Of a stretch of 64,000 nucleotides of DNA, positions 17,453-26,024 are shown one piece after another; position 1 is the first letter of the stretch, and every line of letters starts with the position of its first letter. The notes below the pieces were generated by a model. The model did no database searches, was not told the origin of the DNA, and saw only the letters and a program-made list of their open reading frames with translations. Source of the stretch: Kushneria marisflavi (lineage in GTDB: Bacteria; Pseudomonadota; Gammaproteobacteria; Pseudomonadales; Halomonadaceae). The position numbers and the translations under genes are program-made. The stretch is from positions 2,604,001-2,668,000 of the forward strand of contig NZ_CP021358.1 of assembly GCF_002157205.1 (NCBI RefSeq). The letters run 5' to 3'.

Positions 17453-18490
17453 TCAGGGGCAGGGGTTGGGCAGACGCTTGTGGACGCCTTCGATGGCCTC
17501 GATAACCTCATCGGAAAGCGTCATGCCTTCGCTTGCGATGTTGTGATCGAGCTGCTCGAGCGTAGTGGCCCCTATGATGTTGCTGGTCAGGAAGGGGCGC
17601 GTGTTGACCCATGCCAGCGCCATCTGGGCCGGGCTGAGATCAAAGCGTCGGGCAATATCGACATAGGCCCAGGTGGCTTCCTCGGCCAGCGTCGAGTTAT
17701 AGCGCTGGAAGCGATCAAACAGGGTCAGCCGCGCCCCGTCCGGCCTGACGCCGCCCAGGTACTTGCCGGACAGCACCCCAAAGGCCAGCGGCGAATAGGC
17801 CAGCAGCCCGACATTTTCACGATGACTGATCTCGGCCATGCCGATCTCGTAGCTGCGGTTAAGCAGGTTGTAGGGGTTCTGGATCGATACCACACGCGGC
17901 AGATTCATGGTCTCGGCCAGGCGCAGGCAGGTCATCGTGCCCCATGGCGTTTCGTTGGAAAGGCCGATGGTGCGGATCTTGCCGGCGTCCACGGCTTCCT
18001 TGAGCGCCGATAGGGTCTCTTCCAGCGGTGTCGCGTCCGGTGCCTCTTCGTGGTGATAATCCAGCTGGCCGAAGTAGTTGGCGGGGCGGTCCGGCCAGTG
18101 CAACTGATAAAGGTCGAGATAGTCGGTATTCAGGCGCTTGAGGCTGTCATCGAGCGCCTGATGGATCTGCGTGCGTGACAGTTTCGGCCCGCCACGCAAA
18201 TGCTCCATGCCACGCCCGGCACCGGCCACCTTGCTGGCCAGCACGATATCGTCACGCCGGCCGCGTGCCTTCAGCCAGCTGCCGATGTAGGCCTCGGTGC
18301 GGCCCTGGGTCTCGCCACCCGGCGGGACCGGGTACATTTCGGCGGTATCGATAAAGTCGATGCCGGCGGCCATCGCGCGATCGAGCTGCTCGTGGGCCTG
18401 GGCCTCACTGTTTTGCTCGCCAAAGGTCATGGTGCCAAGACAAAGCCGGCTGACCGTAATACCACTGTCACCGAGAGGACGTCTTTCCAT
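17453..18490 (-). CDS. tas: NADP(H)-dependent aldo-keto reductase, Tas-like
   Basis: Aldo/keto reductase of 345 residues, close in length and sequence to E. coli Tas (346 residues). Shared stretches are LGTMTFGEQNSEAQAHEQLD, IDTAEMYPVPPGGETQGRTE with the catalytic Asp/Tyr, LASKVAG with the active-site Lys, DYLDLYQLHWPDRPANYFG, IQNPYNLLNRSYE and the NADP-binding end NIIGATTLEQLDHNI. The physiological substrate is unknown. The ATG has GGAG six bases upstream. It stands alone between yaaA and the divergent SEL1 gene. Confidence 0.9.
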   Translation of the reverse strand: MERRPLGDSGITVSRLCLGTMTFGEQNSEAQAHEQLDRAMAAGIDFIDTAEMYPVPPGGETQGRTEAYIGSWLKARGRRDDIVLASKVAGAGRGMEHLRGGPKLSRTQIHQALDDSLKRLNTDYLDLYQLHWPDRPANYFGQLDYHHEEAPDATPLEETLSALKEAVDAGKIRTIGLSNETPWGTMTCLRLAETMNLPRVVSIQNPYNLLNRSYEIGMAEISHRENVGLLAYSPLAFGVLSGKYLGGVRPDGARLTLFDRFQRYNSTLAEEATWAYVDIARRFDLSPAQMALAWVNTRPFLTSNIIGATTLEQLDHNIASEGMTLSDEVIEAIEGVHKRLPNPCP

Positions 18491-18751
18491 GGGGTCTCCA
18501 GAGCCTTTAAAAGCGGGTGAATGCCCATGTTAGACGGGTGCCGATGCGCGGGCAAACACAGGGCTTGAGTCACCTCCCACACAGGCGTATATTGCCGGCC
18601 TCGCTGCCCCGGGTGAACAACACCCGAAGGTGCGACAACATTGAGGCTATCCCTCTTTTTTGTTCTTGTTCTGCAGGTGATAAGTCACCTTCACGGCAAC
18701 AGTCATTCGCATCAGTGCCCGATCCCTGCCACGCTACAGGCCAGACAGGGC

Positions 18752-19306
18752 ATGAATCGAACGCTGGAACTCACAAGGTTGGTTGTTATGCTGCGGTCTG
18801 CTCAAGTATTCACACAGCTTGAATATCGTCTGGCATCGCGTTTGATGCAGGCCCCATGGCTGGAAGGCTCTGCGCACAAGCGTCGTTTGACCCTTCATCT
18901 GTTTCGTCGCTGTGCCAATGCCGGTCATGTGGATGCACTCTCCACCTATGGGGTGATGCTGTTTCGCCGTGGCCAGTCGGCACGCGACAAGGCCCGGGGC
19001 GTGCGCTGCGTCGTTCAGGCCGCCGAGGCCGGTCATCCCGAAGCGCAGTACCAGGTCGGTCATATCTATGAGCATGGCTGCACCCAGATCGCGCGTCGTG
19101 TGGATCGAGCAGTGACCTGGTATGCCCGTGCGGCCGAAGCCGGCCATGCCGGTGCTGCGCAGCGCCTGTCCCGCGCCTTTGATCATGGTGAGCTCGGACT
19201 GCCGGTCGACCCCGAACGCTCGCGCCACTGGCGTCTGGTAGACGATGCGTCTACGGGTGTACGGCAGATGACCTCGATCTCTGCGAGCGCGCCTGCCCTG
19301 CAGTAA
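18752..19306 (+). CDS. SEL1-like repeat protein
   Basis: A cytoplasmic or loosely associated helical-repeat protein of about 184 residues. Three SEL1-type units are visible: one ending NAGHVDALSTYGVMLFRRG, then AAEAGHPEAQYQVGHIYEHG, then ARAAEAGHAGAAQRLSRAF, with an Ala-Gly-His turn at each junction. SEL1 repeats usually mediate protein contacts; no partner is indicated. The start is uncertain: the ATG at 18752 has cAGGG five bases upstream, while the ATG at 18788 (after AAGG) would shorten the protein by 12 residues. A strong terminator follows. Confidence 0.75.
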   Translation: MNRTLELTRLVVMLRSAQVFTQLEYRLASRLMQAPWLEGSAHKRRLTLHLFRRCANAGHVDALSTYGVMLFRRGQSARDKARGVRCVVQAAEAGHPEAQYQVGHIYEHGCTQIARRVDRAVTWYARAAEAGHAGAAQRLSRAFDHGELGLPVDPERSRHWRLVDDASTGVRQMTSISASAPALQ

Positions 19307-19334
19307 CGAAGACCCAGGCTCCGGTGAGAACACG

Positions 19335-19368
19335 AAAAAGCCCGAATCCACTGGATTCGGGCTTTTTT
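19335..19368. terminator. Bidirectional rho-independent terminator
   Basis: Near-perfect inverted repeat aaaaagcccgaatcc/ggattcgggcttttt with a three-base loop, with A-run and T-run on opposite sides. It separates the SEL1 gene (plus) from the quinone oxidoreductase gene (minus) and should serve both. Confidence 0.9.
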
Positions 19369-19401
19369 AATGTCCGACGTTTGTCACCGGATCAAATGGT
19401 C

Positions 19402-20370
19402 TCAGGCGCCGGAAACGCCCATCAGTACCTTTCCGGTACTGGTGTTCTCTTCCAGGTAGCGCATGGCTTCATCAGCTTCCTGAATGGAGAAAGTGCGATC
19501 GACCAGCGGCTTGACCCGGCCGGTCTCCAGCAGCGGCCAGACATGGGCGTGCAGGGCGTCCATGACGCTGCCCTTGCCCGCCGGTGAGCGCGAGCGCAGG
19601 GTCGAGCCGATCAGGCGCTGGCGTTTCATCAGCATGCGGCCCAGATCCACCTGGGTCTCCCGACCACCCATGAAGCCGATCAAAATGATGCGGCCATCGA
19701 GGTTGAGCACCTGCTGGTTCCATTCGATATATTCGCCGGCGACCGGGTCCAGCACCACATCGACGCCGCCCCAGTTCTGGACGGCTTCAACAAAGCTGCC
19801 GTCGTGGCGATTCCAGCCGGCTTCGGCGCCCAGCGACTTGCAGGCCTCGATCTTGTCCTGACTGCCAACGGTCACAAAGCATGGGTTGTTGAAGGCACGA
19901 CAGAGCTGAATGGCGGCGGTGCCAACGCCACTGGCGCCGGCATGCAGCAGTACCCGTTCGCCTTCGCGCAGATCAGCTTCCATGTAGAGGTTAAGCCAGG
20001 CGGTAGCAAATACCTCGGGCAGGGCGGCGGCATCGCGCAGGGTCATGCCTTCAGGAATGCGCAGCGCCTGGGCTTCATTGACGAGAACCTGCTCGGCGTA
20101 GCCGCCACCGGCGAGAAGCGCACAGACCTGATCGCCCACTCGAAAGCGCTCGACGGAAGGACCGACGCTTGTGACCACGCCACTGACTTCCAGACCGAGA
20201 ATCTCGGACGCTCCCTGAGGCGGTGGATAGCCACCGTCACGCTGAAGCACGTCAGCGCGATTCATGCCTGCCCAAGCCACATCGATCAGAATTTCGCTGC
20301 CGCCCGGAGAGGGCAGGTCCTTGTGCTCACACCACTGAAGGTGCGAATCCTTGACGGCGATGGCGTACAT
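19402..20370 (-). CDS. NAD(P)H quinone oxidoreductase, PIG3/zeta-crystallin type
   Basis: Zinc-independent medium-chain dehydrogenase/reductase of 322 residues. The N-terminal GroES-like domain has WAGMNRADVLQRDGGYPPP and ILGLEVSGVV, as in the PIG3 subgroup. The Rossmann domain has the nucleotide motif HAGASGVGTAAIQL. No cysteine pattern of a structural zinc site is seen. Likely reaction: NADPH-dependent reduction of quinones or related electrophiles. AGGAG lies nine bases before the ATG. The LOG-family gene precedes it by 27 bases on the same strand, so the two are probably cotranscribed. Confidence 0.9.
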   Translation of the reverse strand: MYAIAVKDSHLQWCEHKDLPSPGGSEILIDVAWAGMNRADVLQRDGGYPPPQGASEILGLEVSGVVTSVGPSVERFRVGDQVCALLAGGGYAEQVLVNEAQALRIPEGMTLRDAAALPEVFATAWLNLYMEADLREGERVLLHAGASGVGTAAIQLCRAFNNPCFVTVGSQDKIEACKSLGAEAGWNRHDGSFVEAVQNWGGVDVVLDPVAGEYIEWNQQVLNLDGRIILIGFMGGRETQVDLGRMLMKRQRLIGSTLRSRSPAGKGSVMDALHAHVWPLLETGRVKPLVDRTFSIQEADEAMRYLEENTSTGKVLMGVSGA

Positions 20371-20397
20371 GCAGTGCTACTCCTGAAAAATTGAGAT

Positions 20398-20961
20398 TTA
20401 GTCGAACAGGGCATCCAGCAGATCATTCGACGTGCTGGCGCTGATCAGCGTGGCGCGCGTATCGGCGTTGAGAAAGCCTGTCTCGACCGTGTTATCCAGA
20501 AACTGTAGCAGGGGATCAAAGAAGTGCTCATGATTGAGCAGCCCGATGGGTTTGCCATGCAGGCCCAGATAGCGCCAGGTCCAGATCTCGAAAAATTCCT
20601 CGAAGGTACCGATGCCCCCCGGCAGCGTAACGAAGGCATCGCTGTGGGCCGCCATCTGGGCCTTGCGGGTATGCATGTCCGGCACCCTGATCAGCTCGGT
20701 CAGTCCCGTGTGGGCCACTTCACGATCGACAAGATGGTCCGGAATGACGCCGACAACCTCGCCTCCTGCCGCCAGAGCGGCGCTGGCACAGGCGCCCATC
20801 AGGCCGGTGCGCCCGCCTCCGTACACCAGACGCCAGCCCCGCTGGGCGATGCCTGTGCCCACGGCTTCGGCCAGCTGTTGCCAGTGCGGTGCGTGGCCAC
20901 TGCGAGAGCCCATGTAAACGCAGACGCTGAGGCCTTCATAAGGCCGGGTATGGCTGTTCAT
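20398..20961 (-). CDS. LOG family protein (TIGR00730, nucleoside 5'-monophosphate phosphoribohydrolase type)
   Basis: Rossmann-fold protein of 187 residues. SVCVYMGSRSGHAP at the N terminus, RLVYGGGRTGLMG, and the family-defining PGGIGTFEEFFEIWTW (PGGxGTxxE) identify it as a LOG-type enzyme, which releases the base from nucleoside monophosphates including cytokinin precursors. The bacterial role is probably nucleotide housekeeping. AGGA lies seven bases before the ATG. It is upstream of, and close to, the quinone oxidoreductase gene. Confidence 0.9.
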   Translation of the reverse strand: MNSHTRPYEGLSVCVYMGSRSGHAPHWQQLAEAVGTGIAQRGWRLVYGGGRTGLMGACASAALAAGGEVVGVIPDHLVDREVAHTGLTELIRVPDMHTRKAQMAAHSDAFVTLPGGIGTFEEFFEIWTWRYLGLHGKPIGLLNHEHFFDPLLQFLDNTVETGFLNADTRATLISASTSNDLLDALFD

Positions 20962-21008
20962 GACGATTCCTGCTGCTGGTGGTTCACACGGATAACGCGG
21001 TCCGGTGT

Positions 21009-21533
21009 TTAATCAACGCTTGCGGCAACCTGCGGATAGTGCTCATCGATCCAGGCGCCGATGGCGTTATGGTCACTGATGTGATGGGCATACTGCGTAT
21101 GCAGACAGCGGACCTGCTGCCAGTTGGTAATGCCGCCGACACCACGTTCGGTCAGGGCTTTCGTAAAGCCCAGTCGCTCGATCTCGGCACGCTCCTGCTC
21201 GCTTATCCATGACCAGCGCTTTTGCACGTAGGCTTCATGGCTCTGACGGTAGGCCTCACGCAGCGCCTCGTTGTCCTTGAGATGTGCCTCGAGACGCTTG
21301 ATCACACCATCGGCTTCAAGGTGCGACAGGGCCACGGTCAGCTCGCGACTGCAGAGCCAGTAAAGCGTCGGGAAGGGTTTGCCTTCCACCAGCGGGGCGA
21401 CGCGCAGGGCCAGCGGCGTGCCGTGGCTGTCTTCGGCGCTGACAGCCTGCAGGCCGCGCGGTGTGCGGCCCAGCTGCTGTGTGATGATATCGAGCTGGGC
21501 GTCACTGGGGGCGTGGTCGGTACGAATGATCAT
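21009..21533 (-). CDS. DUF501 family protein
   Basis: A 174-residue cytoplasmic protein matching DUF501: QLGRTPRGLQAVSAED near the N terminus, KPFPTLYWLCSRELTVALSH in the middle, and GVGGITNWQQVRCLHTQYAHH with the conserved Gly-Gly and Cys-Leu-His near the C terminus. The family is widespread in proteobacteria and actinobacteria without a demonstrated function. The Cys/His cluster could bind metal; that is speculation. It lies 47 bases upstream of the LOG gene on the same strand. Confidence 0.8.
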   Translation of the reverse strand: MIIRTDHAPSDAQLDIITQQLGRTPRGLQAVSAEDSHGTPLALRVAPLVEGKPFPTLYWLCSRELTVALSHLEADGVIKRLEAHLKDNEALREAYRQSHEAYVQKRWSWISEQERAEIERLGFTKALTERGVGGITNWQQVRCLHTQYAHHISDHNAIGAWIDEHYPQVAASVD

Positions 21534-21720
21534 GGTCGGATAGGCAGTTCGACGTGGGCACGAAGCGCACGATCGTGAAAGGAAAAGAGCACTCGCCGCG
21601 TGTGCGAAAACGGGGTTGCATCATAGACATGCCCCAGGCCGGCGGCAAGGCGTGCACCACCATCTTATACTGACGGTCAGTCCGGTCGCGAACCTGTTCT
21701 GGCACTGTCAGGGAGATGCC

Positions 21721-22056
21721 ATGTCACCAAATGAGGACACCCCCTCGAGTTGCTGTGCGCTTTGCGAGCGTCAGGGTGTGGCGCTGACGCGTCATCATCT
21801 GATCCCGCGGGCGCTGCATGGGCGCAAGCGGTTTCGCAAGCGCTTCAGCCGCGAGGAGATGAAAGGCGATATCCTGATGATCTGTCGGCCCTGTCATAAC
21901 CACATTCATCGCATGCTCAGCGAACGCGAGATGGCTGAAAGCTACCACACGCGTGAGGCGCTGCTGGCGCAGCCCGACATTGCCGAGTTTGCCCGCTGGC
22001 TCTCGAGTCGCCCGGCCGGCTTCAAGCCCAGGTCGCCGAGTCGTCGCCAGCGCTGA
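21721..22056 (+). CDS. Small HNH-type zinc protein
   Basis: A 111-residue protein with an HNH-like core. The zinc pair CALCERQG is followed by TRHHLIPRAL (His-His), and a second CRPCHNHIHR supplies the remaining Cys pair and the Asn-His. The pattern is that of YisB-like small HNH proteins; endonuclease activity is assumed for the family but not shown here. The C terminus is basic (RSPSRRQR), consistent with nucleic-acid contact. AGGGAG lies five bases upstream of the ATG. It points towards, and nearly meets, an unrecognised minus-strand gene. Confidence 0.75.
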   Translation: MSPNEDTPSSCCALCERQGVALTRHHLIPRALHGRKRFRKRFSREEMKGDILMICRPCHNHIHRMLSEREMAESYHTREALLAQPDIAEFARWLSSRPAGFKPRSPSRRQR

Positions 22057-22073
22057 GAACGGATGAGCATCGC

Positions 22074-22511
22074 TTAAAGGAGTCGCTGGGCACCGTGATC
22101 ATGCCAGGCCTGGGGCAGGCGCGCCTCAAGTGCCGGAGCAAGCCAGTCCGGCAGTGCCTCGCTGGCCTGTTCGAGACTTTCCCAGCGACGCAGACGGACC
22201 CACGCCCAGGCCCAGCCATCACACTGTGACGGTGTCCGAGGCATGGGGTGCGCCGGCATCTGGGAAAGCAGAAAAAGCGCGCTTCGCGTGGCCCAGGCCG
22301 GCGGATGATCCGCGTTTGAACATGGGGCCGCCCAGCGTTGGAGCGTGTCACCGTCCGGGTCCTGTGCCGGGTCTCCGAGCCCGGCAATGCGGGCGGTATC
22401 GGCCAGAATGATGCCCAGCTTTTCAGGCGTGGTATCGCCAATCTCGAGCCAGCGCTCGATCAGGGAAGGCAGGCCGGACATGGCGCTGGTATAAAAGTCA
22501 CTATCGGTCAT
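22074..22511 (-). CDS. Hypothetical protein, no recognised domain
   Basis: A 145-residue, tryptophan-rich (nine or so) acidic protein that I do not recognise. No signal peptide or membrane segment is apparent. Visible features are SLIERWLEIGDTTPEKLG near the N terminus, a low-complexity DPAQDPDGD stretch, and CDGWAWAWVRLRRWE in the second half. Support for coding comes from an uninterrupted frame with GC-rich third positions that fills the gap between neighbours on the opposite strand. It may be lineage-specific. Confidence 0.6.
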   Translation of the reverse strand: MTDSDFYTSAMSGLPSLIERWLEIGDTTPEKLGIILADTARIAGLGDPAQDPDGDTLQRWAAPCSNADHPPAWATRSALFLLSQMPAHPMPRTPSQCDGWAWAWVRLRRWESLEQASEALPDWLAPALEARLPQAWHDHGAQRLL

Positions 22512-22633
22512 GATGAGATCTGTTCAAAAGCGTGGGATCAATCAAGGATAACGATGCCGCCAGCATCACGACATCATGCATTCAATCACGTTTCGGTCAG
22601 TGCCTGACCGGACCTGAGTTTCGGGGAGACAGC

Positions 22634-23806
22634 ATGTCGCAGGACAGTGCCGACTTTGATTTTACGACACCGCTGGATCGGCGCGTGTACCCTACCACCA
22701 AATGGCATCTGTATGATGAAGACGTGTTGCCGCTATGGGTGGCCGACATGGACTTTGCCGTGGCACCAGCCATTCAGACGGCGTTGGCCGAACGGCTGGC
22801 GCATCCGGTCTTTGGCTATACGCATGCCGATAAAACGCTGAAGCAGACTCTGTGCCAGTGGAGTCGTGAGCGCTACGGCTGGGAGATCAACGCCGACTGG
22901 CAGCACTGGCTGCCGGGCGTAGTACCTGCACTGCATGTTGCAAGTCTGGCTCTCACCGAGCCGGGTGACGGCGTGCTGACCGTGACGCCCATCTATCCGC
23001 CCTTTTTAAAGGTGGCAGACAATACCGGGCGCACCACCCAGACGGCACCGATGCGCGCGCCCACGGAAAATGACCCGCTGTGGCGACTGGATTTCGACGC
23101 CATGGAAGCCGCCGTGACGCCGCGTACCCGACTGCTGCTCTGGTGTCATCCGCACAACCCGACCGGACGCGTTTTCGATGATGAGGAGCTTGCCCGACTG
23201 GCAGACTTCATCGAGCGCCATGATCTGATTGTCTGCTCCGACGAGCTGCACTGCGACCTGATTCTGGACGGCAGCGCTCACCGGCCGCTGGCCATGATAG
23301 AGCCCCGTCTTGCCAAGCGCACCATCACGCTCTGGGCCGCATCCAAGACCTTCAACGTCGCCGGGCTGACCAGTGCCTGTGCGGTGATCAGCGATGATGA
23401 CCTGCGTGCTCGCTTCAAGCGTGGCTGTCTTGGGTTGATGCCGTCTGAAAACATCATGGGCGAGACGGCAGCGAAAGCCGCCTACGCCCATGGTGAGCCG
23501 TGGCGTCAGGCGCTGCTGGCACAGCTGCGTGACAATGTGGCGCTGATCGAGTCGTTCGTGGCGCGCTGGCCGGGCGTAAGGATGAGTGTCCCGCAGGCGA
23601 CCTATCTGGCCTGGCTGGATCTGCGCGAGGCTGGTCTTGGCGAGTCGCCGCAAAAGGCGCTGCTCAAGCGTGCCCGGGTGGCGCTCAATAACGGTGCTGA
23701 TTTTGGCTGGCCCGGCTTTGCGCGACTTAACTTTGGCACCGAGCGCGCCGTGCTGGAAAAAGCGCTCACGCGGATGGATGCGCTGCTGGCGCCGTCAGAG
23801 GTGTAA
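22634..23806 (+). CDS. MalY/PatB family aminotransferase, putative cystathionine beta-lyase
   Basis: Fold-type I PLP enzyme of 390 residues of the MalY/PatB group, which cleaves cystathionine to homocysteine, pyruvate and ammonia. Diagnostic parts are the N-terminal KWHLYDEDVLPLWVADMDF, CHPHNPTGRVF, CSDELHCDLIL with the pyridine-binding Asp, and WAASKTFNVAGL with the Schiff-base Lys238. GGGGAG lies seven bases before the ATG. In E. coli MalY also dampens the maltose activator, but no maltose gene is nearby. Assignment to methionine synthesis is by family. Confidence 0.9.
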   Translation: MSQDSADFDFTTPLDRRVYPTTKWHLYDEDVLPLWVADMDFAVAPAIQTALAERLAHPVFGYTHADKTLKQTLCQWSRERYGWEINADWQHWLPGVVPALHVASLALTEPGDGVLTVTPIYPPFLKVADNTGRTTQTAPMRAPTENDPLWRLDFDAMEAAVTPRTRLLLWCHPHNPTGRVFDDEELARLADFIERHDLIVCSDELHCDLILDGSAHRPLAMIEPRLAKRTITLWAASKTFNVAGLTSACAVISDDDLRARFKRGCLGLMPSENIMGETAAKAAYAHGEPWRQALLAQLRDNVALIESFVARWPGVRMSVPQATYLAWLDLREAGLGESPQKALLKRARVALNNGADFGWPGFARLNFGTERAVLEKALTRMDALLAPSEV

Positions 23807-23823
23807 CAACAGGGCGTGAAAAC

Positions 23824-23855
23824 AAAAGCGCCCGGCCATGAATGGGGCCGGGCGC
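23824..23855 (-). terminator. Terminator between convergent malY-like and cnoX genes
   Basis: A 10-bp stem gcgcccggcc/ggccgggcgc with an eight-base loop. On the minus strand it is followed by TTTTGTT, so it best serves the cnoX-type gene whose stop is at 23874. Confidence 0.75.
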
Positions 23856-23873
23856 CATAGGGCTGCGCAGGAA

Positions 23874-24809
23874 TCAATACAGCAGAGTAAACATGCGACG
23901 ACGGTAGGCGACCGTCAGCGGATGGTCGCCACCGAGGGCGTCAAAGACGCGCAGCAGGGTCTTGCGTGCGGCGTCTTCCCCGTAACTGCGATCGCGCTTC
24001 ATCAGCTCCAGAAAGCCTTCAAGGCCACGCTCGTAATCACCATCGGCCACGGCGCGCAGCGCGCGCTGAAACTGTGCCTCGCTGTCATCGCGCGTGCCGA
24101 GTGCCTCGATCTCTTCCACCGACAGGGCCTCGCGGGCGAAATCGATCCGGGCACGCACGCCACGTGCCTTGACGCCGTCGCGATGCTCCGGCGGCAGGGC
24201 ATCAAGAATGCTCAGTGCATCGTCGAAATGACCGTCACGGGTCATGACGCCCGCCATGTCGATGCGATAGCCATGATCATCGGGATAATCGCTGATCAGT
24301 TGTGTCAGCAGAGCGCGGGCGGTGGCCGTGTCGCCGGTTTCCAGAGCGTTTTGAACCTGCTCTTCAACGCTCTGGGTGCCGCCTTCGGGGGCGGCGATGT
24401 GCTTGCCGAGCCATTCGCGCATCTGACGCTCGGGCAGCGCTTCGTGAAGCTGATCGTAAAGCTGGCCCTGCATGATCAGCTTGATGTCGGGGCCTGAGCG
24501 GATGCCCAGTTGGGCGGCAATCTGCGGCTGCTCTTCGACGTTGAGCCTCGCCAGTACGAAGGCCCCCTGGTACTCGTGGGCGAGCCTTTCCAGTACCGGG
24601 ATCAGTGTTCGGCAGGCCTCGCTTGAAGGGCCCCAGCTCTGCAGGACCACGGGGATCTGCATTGAACCTTCCAGCACGACCTGCTGGAAGTTGGACATGT
24701 CGACATCGACGATAAACTGCGAGGCATCGACATGGCCGCTGGCGCTCTGGCCGGGTTGAGGGGACGGCGCGCCCATGGGTTCACCGGTTTTGGGATCAAC
24801 GATCTGCAT
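23874..24809 (-). CDS. cnoX: CnoX/YbbN thioredoxin-fold co-chaperone
   Basis: A 311-residue protein with an N-terminal thioredoxin domain (about 35-140) followed by tetratricopeptide-like helices, as in E. coli CnoX (YbbN), a chaperedoxin that holds oxidised proteins and delivers them to GroEL. The thioredoxin CxxC has become SEAC (Ser63 to Cys66 in WGPSSEAC), the same SxxC form as in E. coli. The C-terminal end RRRMFTLLY corresponds to the conserved family tail. A bidirectional gap of about 170 bases separates it from the divergent DUF3750 gene. Confidence 0.9.
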   Translation of the reverse strand: MQIVDPKTGEPMGAPSPQPGQSASGHVDASQFIVDVDMSNFQQVVLEGSMQIPVVLQSWGPSSEACRTLIPVLERLAHEYQGAFVLARLNVEEQPQIAAQLGIRSGPDIKLIMQGQLYDQLHEALPERQMREWLGKHIAAPEGGTQSVEEQVQNALETGDTATARALLTQLISDYPDDHGYRIDMAGVMTRDGHFDDALSILDALPPEHRDGVKARGVRARIDFAREALSVEEIEALGTRDDSEAQFQRALRAVADGDYERGLEGFLELMKRDRSYGEDAARKTLLRVFDALGGDHPLTVAYRRRMFTLLY

Positions 24810-24977
24810 GATGGCAAGCTCTCGCTAAGAGGGATTCTCGGTCCGTTCAAATATAGGGTTGTTTATGGCGCTGACCCGGGGTGAATTCAAGACGCCCGGC
24901 ACACAGGGTGAACAAAACATGCATCACGGAGGAGAGGTTACCGCGCTTGTGCTCGGAGTATCGGCAGGGAGCGTGCC

Positions 24978-25757
24978 ATGACGCTGATCAAATGGCTGGC
25001 AGGTGTTCTGGCGTTTCTGGTACTGCTGCTGTCAGGGCCGGCAGGGGTCTGGTGGCTGGGCGGCATCGATACCCAGACGCGCTGGTCAAGTGCCGGACGG
25101 CAGTCTGTCGGCCTTGCGCCCCGGGCCGAGGCGTTTGATGGCGCGGTGGTTCAGCTTTATGGGGCACGTGCCTTTAGCTGGCGTGGTGCCTTTGCCATGC
25201 ACACCTGGATTGCCGTCAAGCCGGAGGGGGCCAGTACCTATACCACTTATGAAGTACAGGGTTGGCGGCGCCCCACCGTGCGCACGCGTGACGGTGTACC
25301 GGATCGCGAGTGGTTCGGACAGCCTCCACATCTGCTGGCCGATCTGCGAGGTGCTCAGGCTGCGCGTGCCATTTCTCATATAGAGCAGGCGGTCGATGAC
25401 TACCCCTGGCCGCAGCGCTATCGCGTTTTTCCAGGTCCCAACAGCAATACCTTCATTGCCTGGCTGATTCGTCAGGTGCCCGAGCTTGATGTGGAAATGC
25501 CCTCGCTGGCGTTGGGCAAGGACTATCTGATCGATGACCGTCATGTTCTGGGGCAGGTGATTGGGCCGGCGCCCAGCGGCACGGGCTATCAGCTCTCGAT
25601 CTACGGTCTGCTCGGGGTCATGGTGGCTCGCGATGAAGGGCTTGAATTCAATCTGCTGGGGCTGGTCTTCGGGATCGATCCGCTGGATCTGGCCATCAAG
25701 TGGCCGGGCATCGGGCGTCTGGCGCCCGCGCCGCTGTATCAGTCACAGTATGAATGA
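24978..25757 (+). CDS. DUF3750 family protein
   Basis: A 259-residue protein with an N-terminal hydrophobic segment (WLAGVLAFLVLLLSGPAGVWWLG), then the DUF3750 core. The core includes FAMHTWIAVKPEGASTYTTYEV, RYRVFPGPNSNTFIAWL and a C-terminal GFEFNLLGLVFGIDPLDL-like block (here LEFNLLGLVFGIDPLDL). His and Cys/Asn positions recall a papain-like or NlpC-like fold, but that is a guess; no activity is known. AGGGAG lies about six bases before the ATG. It probably faces the periplasm or the membrane surface. Confidence 0.8.
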   Translation: MTLIKWLAGVLAFLVLLLSGPAGVWWLGGIDTQTRWSSAGRQSVGLAPRAEAFDGAVVQLYGARAFSWRGAFAMHTWIAVKPEGASTYTTYEVQGWRRPTVRTRDGVPDREWFGQPPHLLADLRGAQAARAISHIEQAVDDYPWPQRYRVFPGPNSNTFIAWLIRQVPELDVEMPSLALGKDYLIDDRHVLGQVIGPAPSGTGYQLSIYGLLGVMVARDEGLEFNLLGLVFGIDPLDLAIKWPGIGRLAPAPLYQSQYE

Positions 25758-25864
25758 CGAAAACCATAAGGCGGGGCGTCGAGCCCGTCGATGTTGAAAC
25801 CAGCAGGGAGCCGACGACCGTCATGCTGATGCGTTGAAGATGGTGGCTTGCTGATCACCAGACG

Positions 25865-25893
25865 TAAAAAAGCCGACCCGGAGGTCGGCTCTT
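25865..25893. terminator. Terminator flanking the initiator tRNA gene
   Basis: An 8-bp stem agccgacc/ggtcggct with a four-base loop, preceded by six A (T-run on the minus strand) and followed by ctttc. It lies 17 bases beyond the 3' end of the tRNA gene and should end that transcript; it may also serve the DUF3750 gene. Confidence 0.8.
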
Positions 25894-25909
25894 TCAAATG
25901 AATTGTCGA

Positions 25910-25986
<77 letters not shown>

Positions 25987-26024
25987 TCGACGTGCTGTGC
26001 ATCTTACGCGTTTTTGCCACAGTG

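Noticed and set aside
18675..18690. aggtga-taag-tcacct dyad upstream of the SEL1 gene as an operator
   Set aside because: Six-base arms occur by chance in a window of this size, and no regulator gene is adjacent.
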